A stretch of DNA of 64,000 nucleotides from DASRBO01 sp035653595 (GTDB lineage: Bacteria > Actinomycetota > Acidimicrobiia > Acidimicrobiales > JAJPHE01). Shown one piece after another: positions 48,923-57,747 of the stretch; the stretch's first letter is position 1; each line of letters begins with the position of its first letter. The notes beneath the pieces are model-generated. The model had not been told where the DNA came from and did not search any database. It was given only the letters and a program-made list of their open reading frames with translations. Location of the stretch: positions 1-64,000 of the forward strand of contig DASRBO010000107.1 of the NCBI GenBank assembly GCA_035653595.1. Reading direction: 5' to 3'. The position numbers and the translations under genes are program-made.

Positions 48923-49708
48923 CTAGGCCTCTGGCGGTCGGCCGCCTCGCTGGACCGCCCTCCGCAGTCGCCGACGCGCGGCGTGGAGGGCGACGCGGGG
49001 CAGCCGAGCCGCCGTCCACCGCAGCGACATCAGCCCGGGGTCTGTCGCCTTGATGAACTCCTCGGGATGGATCACGGCCAGGGGGTAGTCGGGGCTCCGT
49101 CCGGCCTTGTCCGCCAGCAGCGGGTTCGACCGCAGCGCCAGATCGGAGGCGAAGAGGAGCACGTTCTGCCGGATGCACGACGCCAGGTCGTCGGCGTGCC
49201 AAAATCGGGGCCGAAGGCAGTCGATGACCCGGTAACCGTGGGCGCCGAATCTCCTGGCCCAGTACTCGGGCCACTGCTCGTTGACGTGGCCCGTACCTCC
49301 CTGACCGGGCACGGCAGCGGAGAAGAGCACCACCGGGGCCAGGCCGACCAGGGAGGCCACGAAGGAGTCGGCAGCACCGGCGGGAAGGTGCTCAGCGGTC
49401 TCGAGCGAGACGGCGAGGTCGAAGCCGCGCCCCAGTCGAACCGGCTGGCCCAGGTCATGGGCGACGAAACGCTCGACGGGGAAGTTGAGCATCTGCCGCG
49501 GTACCCAGTCGCCGTCGACCCCGGTGACGTCGTCCACCCCCGCCTCCACGAACGCGGCCAGCCAGGTACCGGTTCCGCATCCGAGGTCGACGACGCTTCC
49601 TATGGGCAGGAGCTCGAGCAGGTTCCTCACGACCAGGCGTGCTCCGGTAAGGCCCCCTCGCTCGGTGTCGGCGAAGAAGTCCCGCGAGTAGGGGGAGGAA
49701 AGGGCCAT
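48923..49708 (-). CDS. SAM-dependent class I methyltransferase
   Basis: A 261-residue methyltransferase. Motif I is SVVDLGCGTGTWLAAFVEAG (about 37-56), followed by DVTGVDGDWV and a FDLAVSLETAEHLP motif of the Methyltransf_23/11 type. The C-terminal half (HVNEQWPEYWARRFGAHGYRVID, NVLLFASD) resembles methyltransferases of glycan loci that act on sugars or lipid-linked intermediates. ATG 49708 comes 2 bases after the sugar-transferase stop. Acceptor unknown. Confidence 0.83.
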   Translation of the reverse strand: MALSSPYSRDFFADTERGGLTGARLVVRNLLELLPIGSVVDLGCGTGTWLAAFVEAGVDDVTGVDGDWVPRQMLNFPVERFVAHDLGQPVRLGRGFDLAVSLETAEHLPAGAADSFVASLVGLAPVVLFSAAVPGQGGTGHVNEQWPEYWARRFGAHGYRVIDCLRPRFWHADDLASCIRQNVLLFASDLALRSNPLLADKAGRSPDYPLAVIHPEEFIKATDPGLMSLRWTAARLPRVALHAARRRLRRAVQRGGRPPEA

Positions 49709-49710
49709 GC

Positions 49711-51252
49711 CTAGCCGGCGTCCAGGGCCCGCTCGGCCCGCGGCGAGTGGGCGACCACCAGTGGCACGAGCTCGATCGGCAAGGCCGGGATCGCCGGTAC
49801 CGCTCGGTCGTGACCGGAAGTCCGCCGCGAGCGGACCATGAGGCGCACCGAGCGACCGAGCACAGCGGCGATGGTTCCCATCAGGATCGCCAGGTCCATG
49901 CCAATGGACCAGTTGTCGACGTAGAACAGGTCGAGACGCCGGTAGGCGCTGAAGGCGGGGTTGTCGCGGCCCTCCAGCTGCCAGAGCCCGGTGATCCCGG
50001 GCCTGACCCGGTCCCTCGCCAGAAGCTCCTCGTCGAACCGGGCCACCTCGCCGGCCAGAGCGGGACGCGGTCCAACCAGGCTCATCTCGCCGCGAAGGAC
50101 GTTGAGCAGCTGGGGAAGCTCGTCCAGGCTGGTGGACCGGAGCAGGCGCCCCAGCCGGGTGACCCTCGGATCGCGATCCAACTTGAACAGCGGGCCGCCG
50201 CGCCTTTCGTTGTCGTCTTCGAAATGCCCGGCGAGCGACTCGGCGTCCATCACCATGGTGCGCAGCTTGAAGACCCGGAAGCTGTGGCCGTCCTTGCCCA
50301 CCCGGTCCTGGCGGAAGATGGCTGGGCCCGGGCTGTCGAGGCGGACCGCCACGGCAGTCAGCAGGAGGAGCGGTCCGGTCAGCACCAGGCCGACCGTCGC
50401 TCCGATGAGGTCTATCGCCCGCTTGAGGGCAAGTTGCCAACCGGCCAGGAGGGCGGGCTCGATGTAGTAGAGCGGCTCGTGGCTGAACGGCAGTGCCCGG
50501 ATGCGGCGGTGGTCGATGCGCATCATCCCGCTGGACGTGTGCACCCTGACGCGCAAGGCGAGAAGTTGACGGATGAGCCGGTTGAGCTCGGCGCTCGACA
50601 GGGCGGTAATGGCGATCAGGGCCCCGGCGCCGGCGGTCTTGGCCAGCTCGCTGGCGGCGCCGAAGGTGCCCAGCCAGGGCACGGCACTCGCGCGATTCGA
50701 CCACTCCTGCTGGTCGCCGACCACCCCGACGATCCGGTAGCCGAGCTCTCCTTGGGCGTCTACCAGCTGCTCGAGGGCGGCGGCCTCATCGTTGGTCCCA
50801 ATCAGGACCAGCGGCCGGGTGAAGCGGCCCTGGGTGCGACAGGCTCGCAGCCACGCTGCGTAGCCAGCGCGGGCAACAACGAGGAACGCGGTCATGCACG
50901 CCGCGCCGATGAACGCCCGCACCGCCGAGACGTCCAGGCCCAGCCGTCCCGAGCCGAGCCCGGCCACCGCGCCGGTCAGGAGGCCGACGCGCAGTAGACG
51001 GGCCCGCTCGGCGGCAGGCACGGCACAGACTCGGGCTAGATACAGCTCCTGGCTGACCAGTCCGACCGCCGCCGTCAGCACCAGCAGCCCGAGCACGAGC
51101 AGGCGGCGGGTCACGGCGGGCGCCGGTGAGCCCCACCCGATCCCGCCCACGGCGAGGCTCCATGCCCCGGCTACGCAGGCCAGATCGGCGACCACCAGCC
51201 GCCGGCGCAGACCGCTGCGGGCGGCGTTGCCCACATCATCGTGGCGCGTCAT
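49711..51252 (-). CDS. Polyprenyl-phosphate sugar phosphotransferase (WbaP/CpsE-like), initiating enzyme
   Basis: A 513-residue membrane protein that should attach the first sugar-1-phosphate to undecaprenyl phosphate. Four TM helices (about 18-130) are followed by a Rossmann-like CoA-binding fold (RPLVLIGTNDEAAALEQLV) and a fifth TM (KRAIDLIGATVGLVLTGPLLLL). The catalytic bacterial sugar transferase domain reads GPAIFRQDRVGKDGHSFRVF, KLRTM, RLGRLLRSTSLDELPQLLNV, LRGEMSLVGPRPALAGEV and RPGITGLWQLEGR. GAGGAGGGG lies just before ATG 51252, which overlaps the upstream GT2 gene by 4 bases. Confidence 0.93.
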   Translation of the reverse strand: MTRHDDVGNAARSGLRRRLVVADLACVAGAWSLAVGGIGWGSPAPAVTRRLLVLGLLVLTAAVGLVSQELYLARVCAVPAAERARLLRVGLLTGAVAGLGSGRLGLDVSAVRAFIGAACMTAFLVVARAGYAAWLRACRTQGRFTRPLVLIGTNDEAAALEQLVDAQGELGYRIVGVVGDQQEWSNRASAVPWLGTFGAASELAKTAGAGALIAITALSSAELNRLIRQLLALRVRVHTSSGMMRIDHRRIRALPFSHEPLYYIEPALLAGWQLALKRAIDLIGATVGLVLTGPLLLLTAVAVRLDSPGPAIFRQDRVGKDGHSFRVFKLRTMVMDAESLAGHFEDDNERRGGPLFKLDRDPRVTRLGRLLRSTSLDELPQLLNVLRGEMSLVGPRPALAGEVARFDEELLARDRVRPGITGLWQLEGRDNPAFSAYRRLDLFYVDNWSIGMDLAILMGTIAAVLGRSVRLMVRSRRTSGHDRAVPAIPALPIELVPLVVAHSPRAERALDAG

Positions 51253-52310
51253 CGGGACCCCTCCTCTACCCCGGCCCGGCCGGGGGTGTTCGGCCCAGCG
51301 AAATGCGGTGCAACCTGGCCGGGGCGCCCCAGGGCCATCGGCAGCAGCTCCGGTCCCTCCTCGGCCACGCCCGCCAGGTAGCTGGCGTCGAGAGCCAGTC
51401 GCCAGAGGGCGTCCGACGCTCGTCGGGCCCGGGCCGACACCGGGGCCAGTAGACGGCTGCCACGATGGCCGACCTCGGACAGGCGGGCCGTCGCGGCCAG
51501 CGGTCGAGGGGACCGAATGGCGGCGCGGTCGAGCAGCTTCAGTGCCCGCGACGGGTAGTCGACGGGGAAATAGCCAGCGGCAATGCCAGGATGCTTGTGG
51601 ACGAAGCGGGCGGTGTTGCGGCCCTCGTCCCGCCGCCGCCGCAGCCGCCTTCCGACCTCGACGGCGGTGTGATGCCAGCAGACCGCCTCGGGGTCGTAGA
51701 CGATCTCCACCCCGGCCTGCATGAGCCTGAGGACGAAGTCGCTGTCCTCGAGCCCGTAGCCGGGGAACGACTCGTCGAACCCGCCGATGGACCGGAAGAG
51801 CTCGGTCGGCCCGCTCAGGTTCGCCACACCGACCGGGAACTGGCTCAGATGCTCGATCCGGCCGGCACTGGTCCGACTGGCATGCAGAGCGGCCCACCAC
51901 TGCCGGGTCTGCTCGTCCAGGACGACTTCGGCCGGGAGGGCGCAGGGACCGAGCAGCGCTCGAAGCCCCAGGGCCTGATGGGCGGCCCGGTGCCGACCGA
52001 GCGTCCCCGCTTCTGGCACGAGGTCGTCGTCGAGGAACCAGGTGATCTCGCCGGCGGCCGCCTCGAGACAGCGGTTGCGGGCCGCCGCCGGCCCGGCGTT
52101 GGTCTGATCTATGACCTGCATGGGCAGCGGTGGCCGCATGGCCTCCAGGGCCTCGGCGGAGCCGTCGCCCGAACCGTCGATGACGATCACCAGCTCCACG
52201 CCGGACCATCCGTCCTGGTCCCGCTCGGTCTGGAGGGCCGCCTCGCCGACCAGCCTCGTCAGGTCGTCCCGCCCCTGGTAGGAAGGAACGGCGATGGTGA
52301 GCGACCTCAC
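51249..52310 (-). CDS. GT2 family glycosyltransferase
   Basis: A 353-residue GT-A enzyme: LTIAVPSYQGRDDLTRLV, ELVIVIDGSGDGSAEAL, NAGPAAARNRCLEAAAGEITWFLDDDLVP (DDD metal site), ANLSGPTELFRSIGGFDESFPGYGLEDSDFVLRLMQAG (the ED catalytic-base region). A C-terminal ~100 residues of basic and helical character follow. It overlaps the NodB gene upstream and the sugar transferase downstream by 4 bases each. Donor and acceptor unknown. Confidence 0.88.
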   Translation of the reverse strand: MRSLTIAVPSYQGRDDLTRLVGEAALQTERDQDGWSGVELVIVIDGSGDGSAEALEAMRPPLPMQVIDQTNAGPAAARNRCLEAAAGEITWFLDDDLVPEAGTLGRHRAAHQALGLRALLGPCALPAEVVLDEQTRQWWAALHASRTSAGRIEHLSQFPVGVANLSGPTELFRSIGGFDESFPGYGLEDSDFVLRLMQAGVEIVYDPEAVCWHHTAVEVGRRLRRRRDEGRNTARFVHKHPGIAAGYFPVDYPSRALKLLDRAAIRSPRPLAATARLSEVGHRGSRLLAPVSARARRASDALWRLALDASYLAGVAEEGPELLPMALGRPGQVAPHFAGPNTPGRAGVEEGSR

Positions 52311-53059
52311 TGGAGCACCCCGGCTCGCGGCCGGGCCGGCGCCGAGCTGGCGTCGGGAAGAAGGACCAGGGACAACCCCGCCCGGCGGTACCGCTCGACC
52401 AGGACGGGAACGGCGGCGACGGTAGCCGCCCGGCTGTGGGCCTCGGGGCTGCCCGCAGGCTGGAGGCCGTCGTGCAGCAGCACGACATCACCGTCGCCGG
52501 GCGACACCGACGCCAGGATCTGCTCGGTCGTGGTCCCCTCTCGCCAGTCCTCGGTGTCGAGGGACCAGAGCCATGGGCGCAGCCCCGATGCCCGGATGGC
52601 CGGGGCGTGGGCGAGGTCGATCCGACCGGTCGGGGGCCGGAAGAGGCGGACCTCGACGCCGGCCACCGACTCGACCATCCAGCGCCCGCGGCGGTAGTCG
52701 TCGACCAGCTCGCGCACCGGCATGGCGGCGGGGTCGGGATGGCTGGCGGAGTGGGACCCGATTCCGTGCCCCTCGTCCAGCATCCGGCGCACGATGTCGG
52801 GATGGGCCCGGGCGCGCTGTCCAACGAGGAAGAAGGTGGCGGGCACGCCGAGCTCACCGAGCAGGTCGAGGACCAACGCCGTCCAGACCGGGTCGGGGCC
52901 GTCGTCGAAGGTCAGGGCCGCCGACGCCGCACCGGGGCTGAGCATCCGTCCGGCTCCGGCCAGCTGCGGGCCGGCGGCGCCGACGGTCCGCCTGGCCCGT
53001 CCCAGACGGATGCGGGATCGGTCGAGGATGCCGGCCCCGGGTGGGTTGGCCCCGGTCAT
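52307..53059 (-). CDS. Polysaccharide deacetylase (NodB/CE4)
   Basis: A 250-residue CE4 esterase that removes N- or O-acetyl groups from a glycan. Motif 1 is ALTFDDGPDP (Asp52, Asp53), motif 2 is GSHSASHPD (His103 and His107, metal ligands), then RLFRPPTGRID, LWSLDTEDW and VVLLHDG. There is no signal peptide, so it likely acts on a cytoplasmic, lipid-linked intermediate or is exported by another route. ATG 53059 overlaps the upstream glycosyltransferase by 4 bases. Confidence 0.88.
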   Translation of the reverse strand: MTGANPPGAGILDRSRIRLGRARRTVGAAGPQLAGAGRMLSPGAASAALTFDDGPDPVWTALVLDLLGELGVPATFFLVGQRARAHPDIVRRMLDEGHGIGSHSASHPDPAAMPVRELVDDYRRGRWMVESVAGVEVRLFRPPTGRIDLAHAPAIRASGLRPWLWSLDTEDWREGTTTEQILASVSPGDGDVVLLHDGLQPAGSPEAHSRAATVAAVPVLVERYRRAGLSLVLLPDASSAPARPRAGVLQ

Positions 53060-54024
53060 GCCGTGGCCATGTCTGGCTGGGCCCAGGGTGGGCTGGAGCG
53101 CCGCCGGCGCCAGGCGCCCAGCGTCGCCTGGCCATCGACGACGGAGGCGAGTCCAGCCTCCTCGAGGCAGCGCTCCAGGCGGTGCACCTCGGGGCCGTTG
53201 GGATAGGAGAGGGCCGGGGGCACGAGGTGCACCACCCGGACGTCGTCGACGATGCCGAGCCGGCAGCCGTGCTCCCTCGCCGCCGCCCACCGGAACTCGA
53301 GCCCCCAGCCCATGCCGATCCCGTCGGGGAAGGGCAGGAAGTGGCGCCGCTGGCGGAGGTCGAGGGCGAACAACGGCCCGATCTCCACGTAGGTCGTCTC
53401 GCGGGCACGCAGCCCCGGACGGGCCAGGGTGATGTCGTAGGACCGGTACGAACCCTTGGCGTGGGCCGGCTGGAGTAGGGAGAAGCCGGCACGCCGGCCT
53501 ATTCGGAGCAGGTCGGTGACCGTCCCCCGGTGGAGGATGACGTCGTCGTCGGCGAATACGGCCCACTCCGCCCGACCATCCGAAGGTTCCAGCAGCCGGT
53601 TGAGCAGTCCGAACTTGGTGCCGGGGCCGGCCCCCACGGTCCAGCGCTCGAGGGTCGGGTGGGCCCGGTCGAGCGCCCAGAGCCGAAGATCGATGTCGTC
53701 GAGGTCGGCCTGGTCGATCAGGGCGCTCAGTATCTCGGCGTTGCGGTGGCGGTACACGCAGAGGAACTGCACCGAGCCCAGCGGCGGGTCGAGGTCCCTG
53801 CTTGGCAGGACGCTGGCGGGGCGCCGGCCGGCGAGCGCCCGCCGCTGCGCGTGCTTGCGTCGGAGCGAAGGTCCCACCACTCGCCACGACTCGGGTCCGC
53901 CGAGGGCCAGCCGACCGGCCTTCAGTGCCATGTCGACTCCGGCCGACATGCGACCGAGGCGGAACTCCTCCTCGGCCGGCCGGCCGGCGACAGCTGGGGA
54001 CGGCGAAGCGGCCGCGGGTGTCAT
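53056..54024 (-). CDS. GT-A-fold glycosyltransferase, divergent
   Basis: A 322-residue protein. After ~85 N-terminal residues of unclear fold, a GT-A core is visible: SVQFLCVYRHRNAEILSALI, KFGLLNRLLEPSDGRAEWAVFADDDVILHRGTV (DDD site), SLLQPAHAKGSYRS, a GMGWGLEFRWAAAREHGCRLGIVDD acceptor segment. It is related to GT2 enzymes but divergent. ATG 54024 is used; GTG 54027 is adjacent. GTATCAGA lies 26 to 29 bases upstream. It begins a five-gene coupled unit that ends with the methyltransferase. Confidence 0.72.
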   Translation of the reverse strand: MTPAAASPSPAVAGRPAEEEFRLGRMSAGVDMALKAGRLALGGPESWRVVGPSLRRKHAQRRALAGRRPASVLPSRDLDPPLGSVQFLCVYRHRNAEILSALIDQADLDDIDLRLWALDRAHPTLERWTVGAGPGTKFGLLNRLLEPSDGRAEWAVFADDDVILHRGTVTDLLRIGRRAGFSLLQPAHAKGSYRSYDITLARPGLRARETTYVEIGPLFALDLRQRRHFLPFPDGIGMGWGLEFRWAAAREHGCRLGIVDDVRVVHLVPPALSYPNGPEVHRLERCLEEAGLASVVDGQATLGAWRRRRSSPPWAQPDMATA

Positions 54025-54046
54025 CACTGCTGAAGGAGCGCCGGGG

Positions 54047-54607
54047 TTAGGTTTCTGATACGCGCGCGAGGCGGGGAACCCTCGGGCTCCAGCCGAGGGT
54101 GAAGGTGCGGCGCAGGCTCCAGGCCCGCTCGCCCTCGGCGGTCGCCATCAGCCAGACCTCAGTGGCCCGGGCGCTCAGGGGCAGATGCCTGGCTGTCCTT
54201 CTGGCAGCTCGCCGCAGCCGTCTCGCGCCAGCGTCCTCCCCGATGCAGAGGTGAGGGATGACGTCGGGGTAAGCCCCACCGTATGGGGGGAACTGCGGGA
54301 AACGGGCCATGAGGGCCATCGAGATGTCGTGGAAGGGCTCGCCGGGGCTGGGGGCGACATAGAGCACCCGCTCGTCGAACCACCGGAGCTCGGTCAGCGC
54401 GTAGTCGAACGGCTCGATTTTGGCCAGGACGTCTTCGACCTCGTCGAGCATGGAAGGCGCCAGCTCGCCAGGACCGGCGAATGGGTAGAGGACCGTGATG
54501 TGGGCGGGGATGCCGACCTGGGCCGACGGGTCGAGCTCCTGCCTCAGGGCGCCCACCACCGGCTCAGCCTCGGGGACCGGAACGAAGAGGGCGCTCTGGC
54601 TGGTCAT
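54047..54607 (-). CDS. 2H phosphoesterase / 2'-5' RNA ligase-like protein
   Basis: A 186-residue protein of the 2H superfamily. The first H-x-T motif is HITVLYPF (His36, Thr38). The second reads PHLCIGE, with His119 but Cys121 where Thr or Ser is usual. Family members act on 2'-5' or cyclic phosphodiester bonds of RNA or nucleotides. Its position inside a polysaccharide cluster is odd; ATG 54607 lies 20 bases after the upstream fusion gene, so it is co-transcribed. The Cys change may reduce or alter activity. Confidence 0.75.
   Translation of the reverse strand: MTSQSALFVPVPEAEPVVGALRQELDPSAQVGIPAHITVLYPFAGPGELAPSMLDEVEDVLAKIEPFDYALTELRWFDERVLYVAPSPGEPFHDISMALMARFPQFPPYGGAYPDVIPHLCIGEDAGARRLRRAARRTARHLPLSARATEVWLMATAEGERAWSLRRTFTLGWSPRVPRLARVSET
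54054..54061 (-). promoter_or_regulatory. GTATCAGA element before the GT/NodB/GT2/sugar-transferase unit
   Basis: GTATCAGA on the minus strand at 54061-54054, inside the last codons of the 2H gene and 26 bases before GTG 54027 (29 before ATG 54024). Confidence 0.4.
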
Positions 54608-54627
54608 CGTCCTACGGCTCCTCGCCG

Positions 54628-56496
54628 TCAGCCGGCCAGGATCTCGGGCGTAGCCACGCTGTCGCCGGAGCGGTGCTCGTGCGTCGCCGGGGAAGGGCCG
54701 AACCGACCCAGCAGCTTCTCGACGTCGATGGGATCGGTGGGTCGGTTCTCGTAGCCTCCGTGCATGACGATCTGGGCCCGGACCGACAGGCAGGGGACCG
54801 GCCGTCGTCCGACCATCCCGACGGCGAGGAGCGCCTCGGGGGGCACGCCAGCGGCGGCGGTGACCAGGTCGCGGTCCATCGCGAGCAGCTCGACCCGGTG
54901 GCCGGCGCCGTCGTCGAGAAGGACCAGCTCGGGCATCCACGCTCCGGCGGTGCCTTCGGCCAGGGTGCCGCGCTCCGACGGGCGGAGCCCGAGCGCGGCC
55001 AGGGCCTCGACGGCCGCGGACAGGTCGCGGGAGTAGTCGGCCAGGATCACGTCCACGTCGTCGTGTCGCCGGGTGCGGGCCCCGAGGAGGGCGTCGACGC
55101 CCCACCCGCCGGCCAGGCAGAACTCCAGCCGGCTCGACTCGAGGGCCTTCACCACCCGGACCACATCGAGGGTGTTCATGGACCCGCGCAGGACCGACCC
55201 GGTCAGGAAGTCGGGCCGGCGGCCGAGCGGCGTCGCCCGGGCCATGACCCGCACCGGGCCCGGGAGCCAACGGCGGAGTGAGTCGCTGCGAGCTCCTTGT
55301 TCCAGCGACTTCGCCATGGAGTTCAGGTGGCGACGGAGCCTGTGCTGCACCGCCGCCCCCCGCAGCTGCGCTCCGGCCGCCGGCTGGCGGGCCGGGCGTT
55401 GGGCCAGCGATTCGTAGAGCGCCTGGTAGCTGGCGGTCATGGCCGGAACCGAGAAGCGCTCGAGCGCCCGGTGGCGTCCGGCCTGGCCCAGCCGGACTCC
55501 CAGGCCCCGGTACGTGCACAGACGGTCGAGGGCAGCGCCGAGGGCGACGGGATCTCCGGCGGGCACCAGGGCACCGGTGATCCCGTCGACGACCGCCTCG
55601 CCGACGCTGCCCACGGCGCTGGCCACGACGGGCACCCCGGCCATCATCGCCTCCAGCACCGCCAACGGAAGGCCCTCGTCGAACGAGGGCAGGACGAAGA
55701 CGTCGAGCTCCTTGAGCACCCGGTCGGGCGCGTCCGTCCAGGGTCGGATCTCGACTCGGTGGCCCAGCCCGAGCTCGAGGATGCGTCGCTCGAGCCGACC
55801 CCGCTCGCTTCCGGATCCGACGATCAGGAACCGGGCCGACTCCAGCCGGGTGGCCGCCTCGAGGAGCACGTCGAGCCCCTTCTGCGGCTCCAGCCGGCAG
55901 ATCGTGCCGATCAGCGGGGAGCCGGACATGGTTCCGAGCCTCCTCGGCCCGTGGTCGGGAACCCCGTTGTGGATGGTGCGGACGGCGCCGAAGGGCAGGC
56001 CCACCTCCTGTTCCACGGTCCTGGACACCTTGTGTCCCACGCCGACGTGCACGGCCACGCCCGCCCTGAGCAGCTGGCGCTGGACCTGGCGTCCGGGCTG
56101 GTGCCAGAAGCTGCCGGTGGGCCAAACGGGCAGATGGTGGGCGGCCACGATCGGCAACCCGGGCACGGTCCGGGCCAGGGCGAGGCGTCCCCGGCACGAG
56201 ACCAGAGACGTGAGGTTGGCGTGCAGCACGTCGAGCTCCAGGGCGGCGAGAGCAGCCCGGTCGGCCAATCGGCTGAACACCTCCAGCCGCCCGGGCCGCT
56301 CCTTGAGGTGCAGGATCCTGGTGCCCGGGCGGCAGTCGGCCAGCCTCTCGAGGGCCGGGGCCGAGGTGCCGATGACGATGGCGTCGATGTCCTCGTCCAG
56401 GTTGGTGAGCAGGCGGGCGAGGGTCACTTCGGCCCCGCCCCAGGCGTCGGACTCCGTGAGGAACCCGACCCGGACGGGTCCCTGGCCGCCGATCAC
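54628..56496 (-). CDS. Fusion protein: GT4 glycosyltransferase plus C-terminal nucleotidyltransferase-like domain
   Basis: A 622-residue protein. Residues about 1-385 are a complete GT4 (GT-B) enzyme: VRVGFLTESDAWGGAEVTLARLL, LHANLTSLVSCRGR, TIHNGVPDHG, GTICRLEPQKGLDVLLEAA, and the donor-site VLPSFDEGLPLAVLEAMMAGVPVVAS. After a ~60-residue basic linker, residues about 430-620 resemble LinB/AadA-like nucleotidyltransferases (FCLAGGWGVDALLG, RRHDDVDVILADY, and a late VEKLLGRFG helix). The frame is continuous with no stop. GTG 56496 overlaps the ABC ATPase stop by 4 bases. The attached domain could adenylylate or otherwise nucleotidylate a sugar or lipid carrier; unproven. Confidence 0.8.
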   Translation of the reverse strand: MIGGQGPVRVGFLTESDAWGGAEVTLARLLTNLDEDIDAIVIGTSAPALERLADCRPGTRILHLKERPGRLEVFSRLADRAALAALELDVLHANLTSLVSCRGRLALARTVPGLPIVAAHHLPVWPTGSFWHQPGRQVQRQLLRAGVAVHVGVGHKVSRTVEQEVGLPFGAVRTIHNGVPDHGPRRLGTMSGSPLIGTICRLEPQKGLDVLLEAATRLESARFLIVGSGSERGRLERRILELGLGHRVEIRPWTDAPDRVLKELDVFVLPSFDEGLPLAVLEAMMAGVPVVASAVGSVGEAVVDGITGALVPAGDPVALGAALDRLCTYRGLGVRLGQAGRHRALERFSVPAMTASYQALYESLAQRPARQPAAGAQLRGAAVQHRLRRHLNSMAKSLEQGARSDSLRRWLPGPVRVMARATPLGRRPDFLTGSVLRGSMNTLDVVRVVKALESSRLEFCLAGGWGVDALLGARTRRHDDVDVILADYSRDLSAAVEALAALGLRPSERGTLAEGTAGAWMPELVLLDDGAGHRVELLAMDRDLVTAAAGVPPEALLAVGMVGRRPVPCLSVRAQIVMHGGYENRPTDPIDVEKLLGRFGPSPATHEHRSGDSVATPEILAG

Positions 56497-57734
56497 GACC
56501 GGACGTCCCAGGAATAGGGCAGCGCCAGGGCGCCGGCGTTGACGCTGTTGAAGATGGCGCGCGGTCCCGAGCCGAGCTCTCCGACGATCCGGAACGAGCC
56601 CACCTGGGTCCACTCGCACAGGCTGGAGGCCCCGTCGGCGCCCCACACCTGGCACCAGACCCAGTAGAGGCGGGGCCGCAGCGGCAGGCTGGGCAGCTTC
56701 AATCGGCACTCCCACTGCCGGCCGACCTTGGCCGGTGCCAATCCATCGTCGAGCATCGAGCACTGGAGCAGCACGCCGGGTCGTCCGTCGCTGACGCCCA
56801 CCGTGACGTGCGGGCGCTCGAGGCCGGTCTCGGACTCGAACCGGATGCGCAGCTCCACCGGCTGGTCCTTGGAGAAGCGGTTGCACTCCTCCCCGTCCGG
56901 CCCGTGGCAGCTCATCCCCAGCACGCGGACCGGGCCCGAGTCCTCCTCGCCGTCCCCGGCCCGATGGTGCTGGTCCTCCTCGACCATGCGCAGGTAGTCC
57001 GACAGGACGGTCCTGGTGGGCCCGTCAGCGACCAGTCGCCCTCCGGCCAGGAGGCCCGCCCGGGGGCAGAGCGCCTCCACCGTGGGCAGGTGGTGGGACA
57101 CGAACAGCAGGGTCGTGCCCTCGGCGGCGAGGCTGGTCATGCGATGGACGCAGCGGGACTGGAAAGCCGAGTCACCGACCGCCAGCGCCTCGTCGACCAC
57201 GAACACGTCGGGCTCGAGGTGGGAGGCGATGGCGAAGCCGAGGCGCAGCTGCATTCCCGACGAGTAGTACTTGACCTGCCCGTCGAGGGAGGCGGCCAGG
57301 CCGGAGAACTCGACGATGTCGTCGAAGCGGCTCCGGATCTCCGCCCTGGGCATGCCGATGATGCTCCCGTAGAGCCAGATGTTCTCCCGACCGGTGAGCT
57401 CGGGGTGGACGCCGGAGCTGACCTCGATGAGGGCGCCGACCCTTCCCCGGACCCGCACCCGGCCCCGCGAGGGGGGCGAGATGCGGCTGATGATCCGCAG
57501 AGCAGTGGACTTGCCTGCGCCGTTGGACCCGATCAGGGCGTAGGACTCGCCCTGGGAAACATCGAGCGAGACCCCGTCGAGGGCGAGCTTGCCCGCCGGC
57601 GGGCTGGGCCGTCGTTGACCACGAGCGAGCAGTCGGCGGGGCCCCCGGCTGATCAGACCAGCCAAGGAGTCCCGCCGGGCTGCACCCATGCGGTAGTGCT
57701 TAGACACGTTCTCCAGCCGTACGGCGCTGCTCAT
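56493..57734 (-). CDS. Polysaccharide ABC exporter, ATP-binding subunit (Wzt/TagH-like) with C-terminal glycan-binding-like domain
   Basis: A 413-residue ATPase. Walker A is IGSNGAGKST (68-77, Lys75), then ALIEVSSGVHPELTGRENIWLYGSIIGM (typical of O-antigen/teichoic exporters), signature YYSSGMQLRLGFAIA, and Walker B DVFVVDEALAVGD. Residues about 270-413 are a beta-sandwich-like extension as in Wzt, which recognises the glycan's terminal modification. It pairs with the permease 13 bases upstream and exports a lipid-linked polysaccharide. Confidence 0.92.
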   Translation of the reverse strand: MSSAVRLENVSKHYRMGAARRDSLAGLISRGPRRLLARGQRRPSPPAGKLALDGVSLDVSQGESYALIGSNGAGKSTALRIISRISPPSRGRVRVRGRVGALIEVSSGVHPELTGRENIWLYGSIIGMPRAEIRSRFDDIVEFSGLAASLDGQVKYYSSGMQLRLGFAIASHLEPDVFVVDEALAVGDSAFQSRCVHRMTSLAAEGTTLLFVSHHLPTVEALCPRAGLLAGGRLVADGPTRTVLSDYLRMVEEDQHHRAGDGEEDSGPVRVLGMSCHGPDGEECNRFSKDQPVELRIRFESETGLERPHVTVGVSDGRPGVLLQCSMLDDGLAPAKVGRQWECRLKLPSLPLRPRLYWVWCQVWGADGASSLCEWTQVGSFRIVGELGSGPRAIFNSVNAGALALPYSWDVRS

Positions 57735-57747
57735 CGTTCGGCCCTCC

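Noticed and set aside
49747..50997. Plus-strand frame opposite the sugar transferase
   Set aside because: Low-complexity Gln/Gly/Arg shadow; the minus strand has all family motifs.
54628..56496. Toxin-antitoxin or defence role for the nucleotidyltransferase domain
   Set aside because: No HEPN or other toxin partner is adjacent, and the domain is fused to a glycosyltransferase within a glycan export operon.
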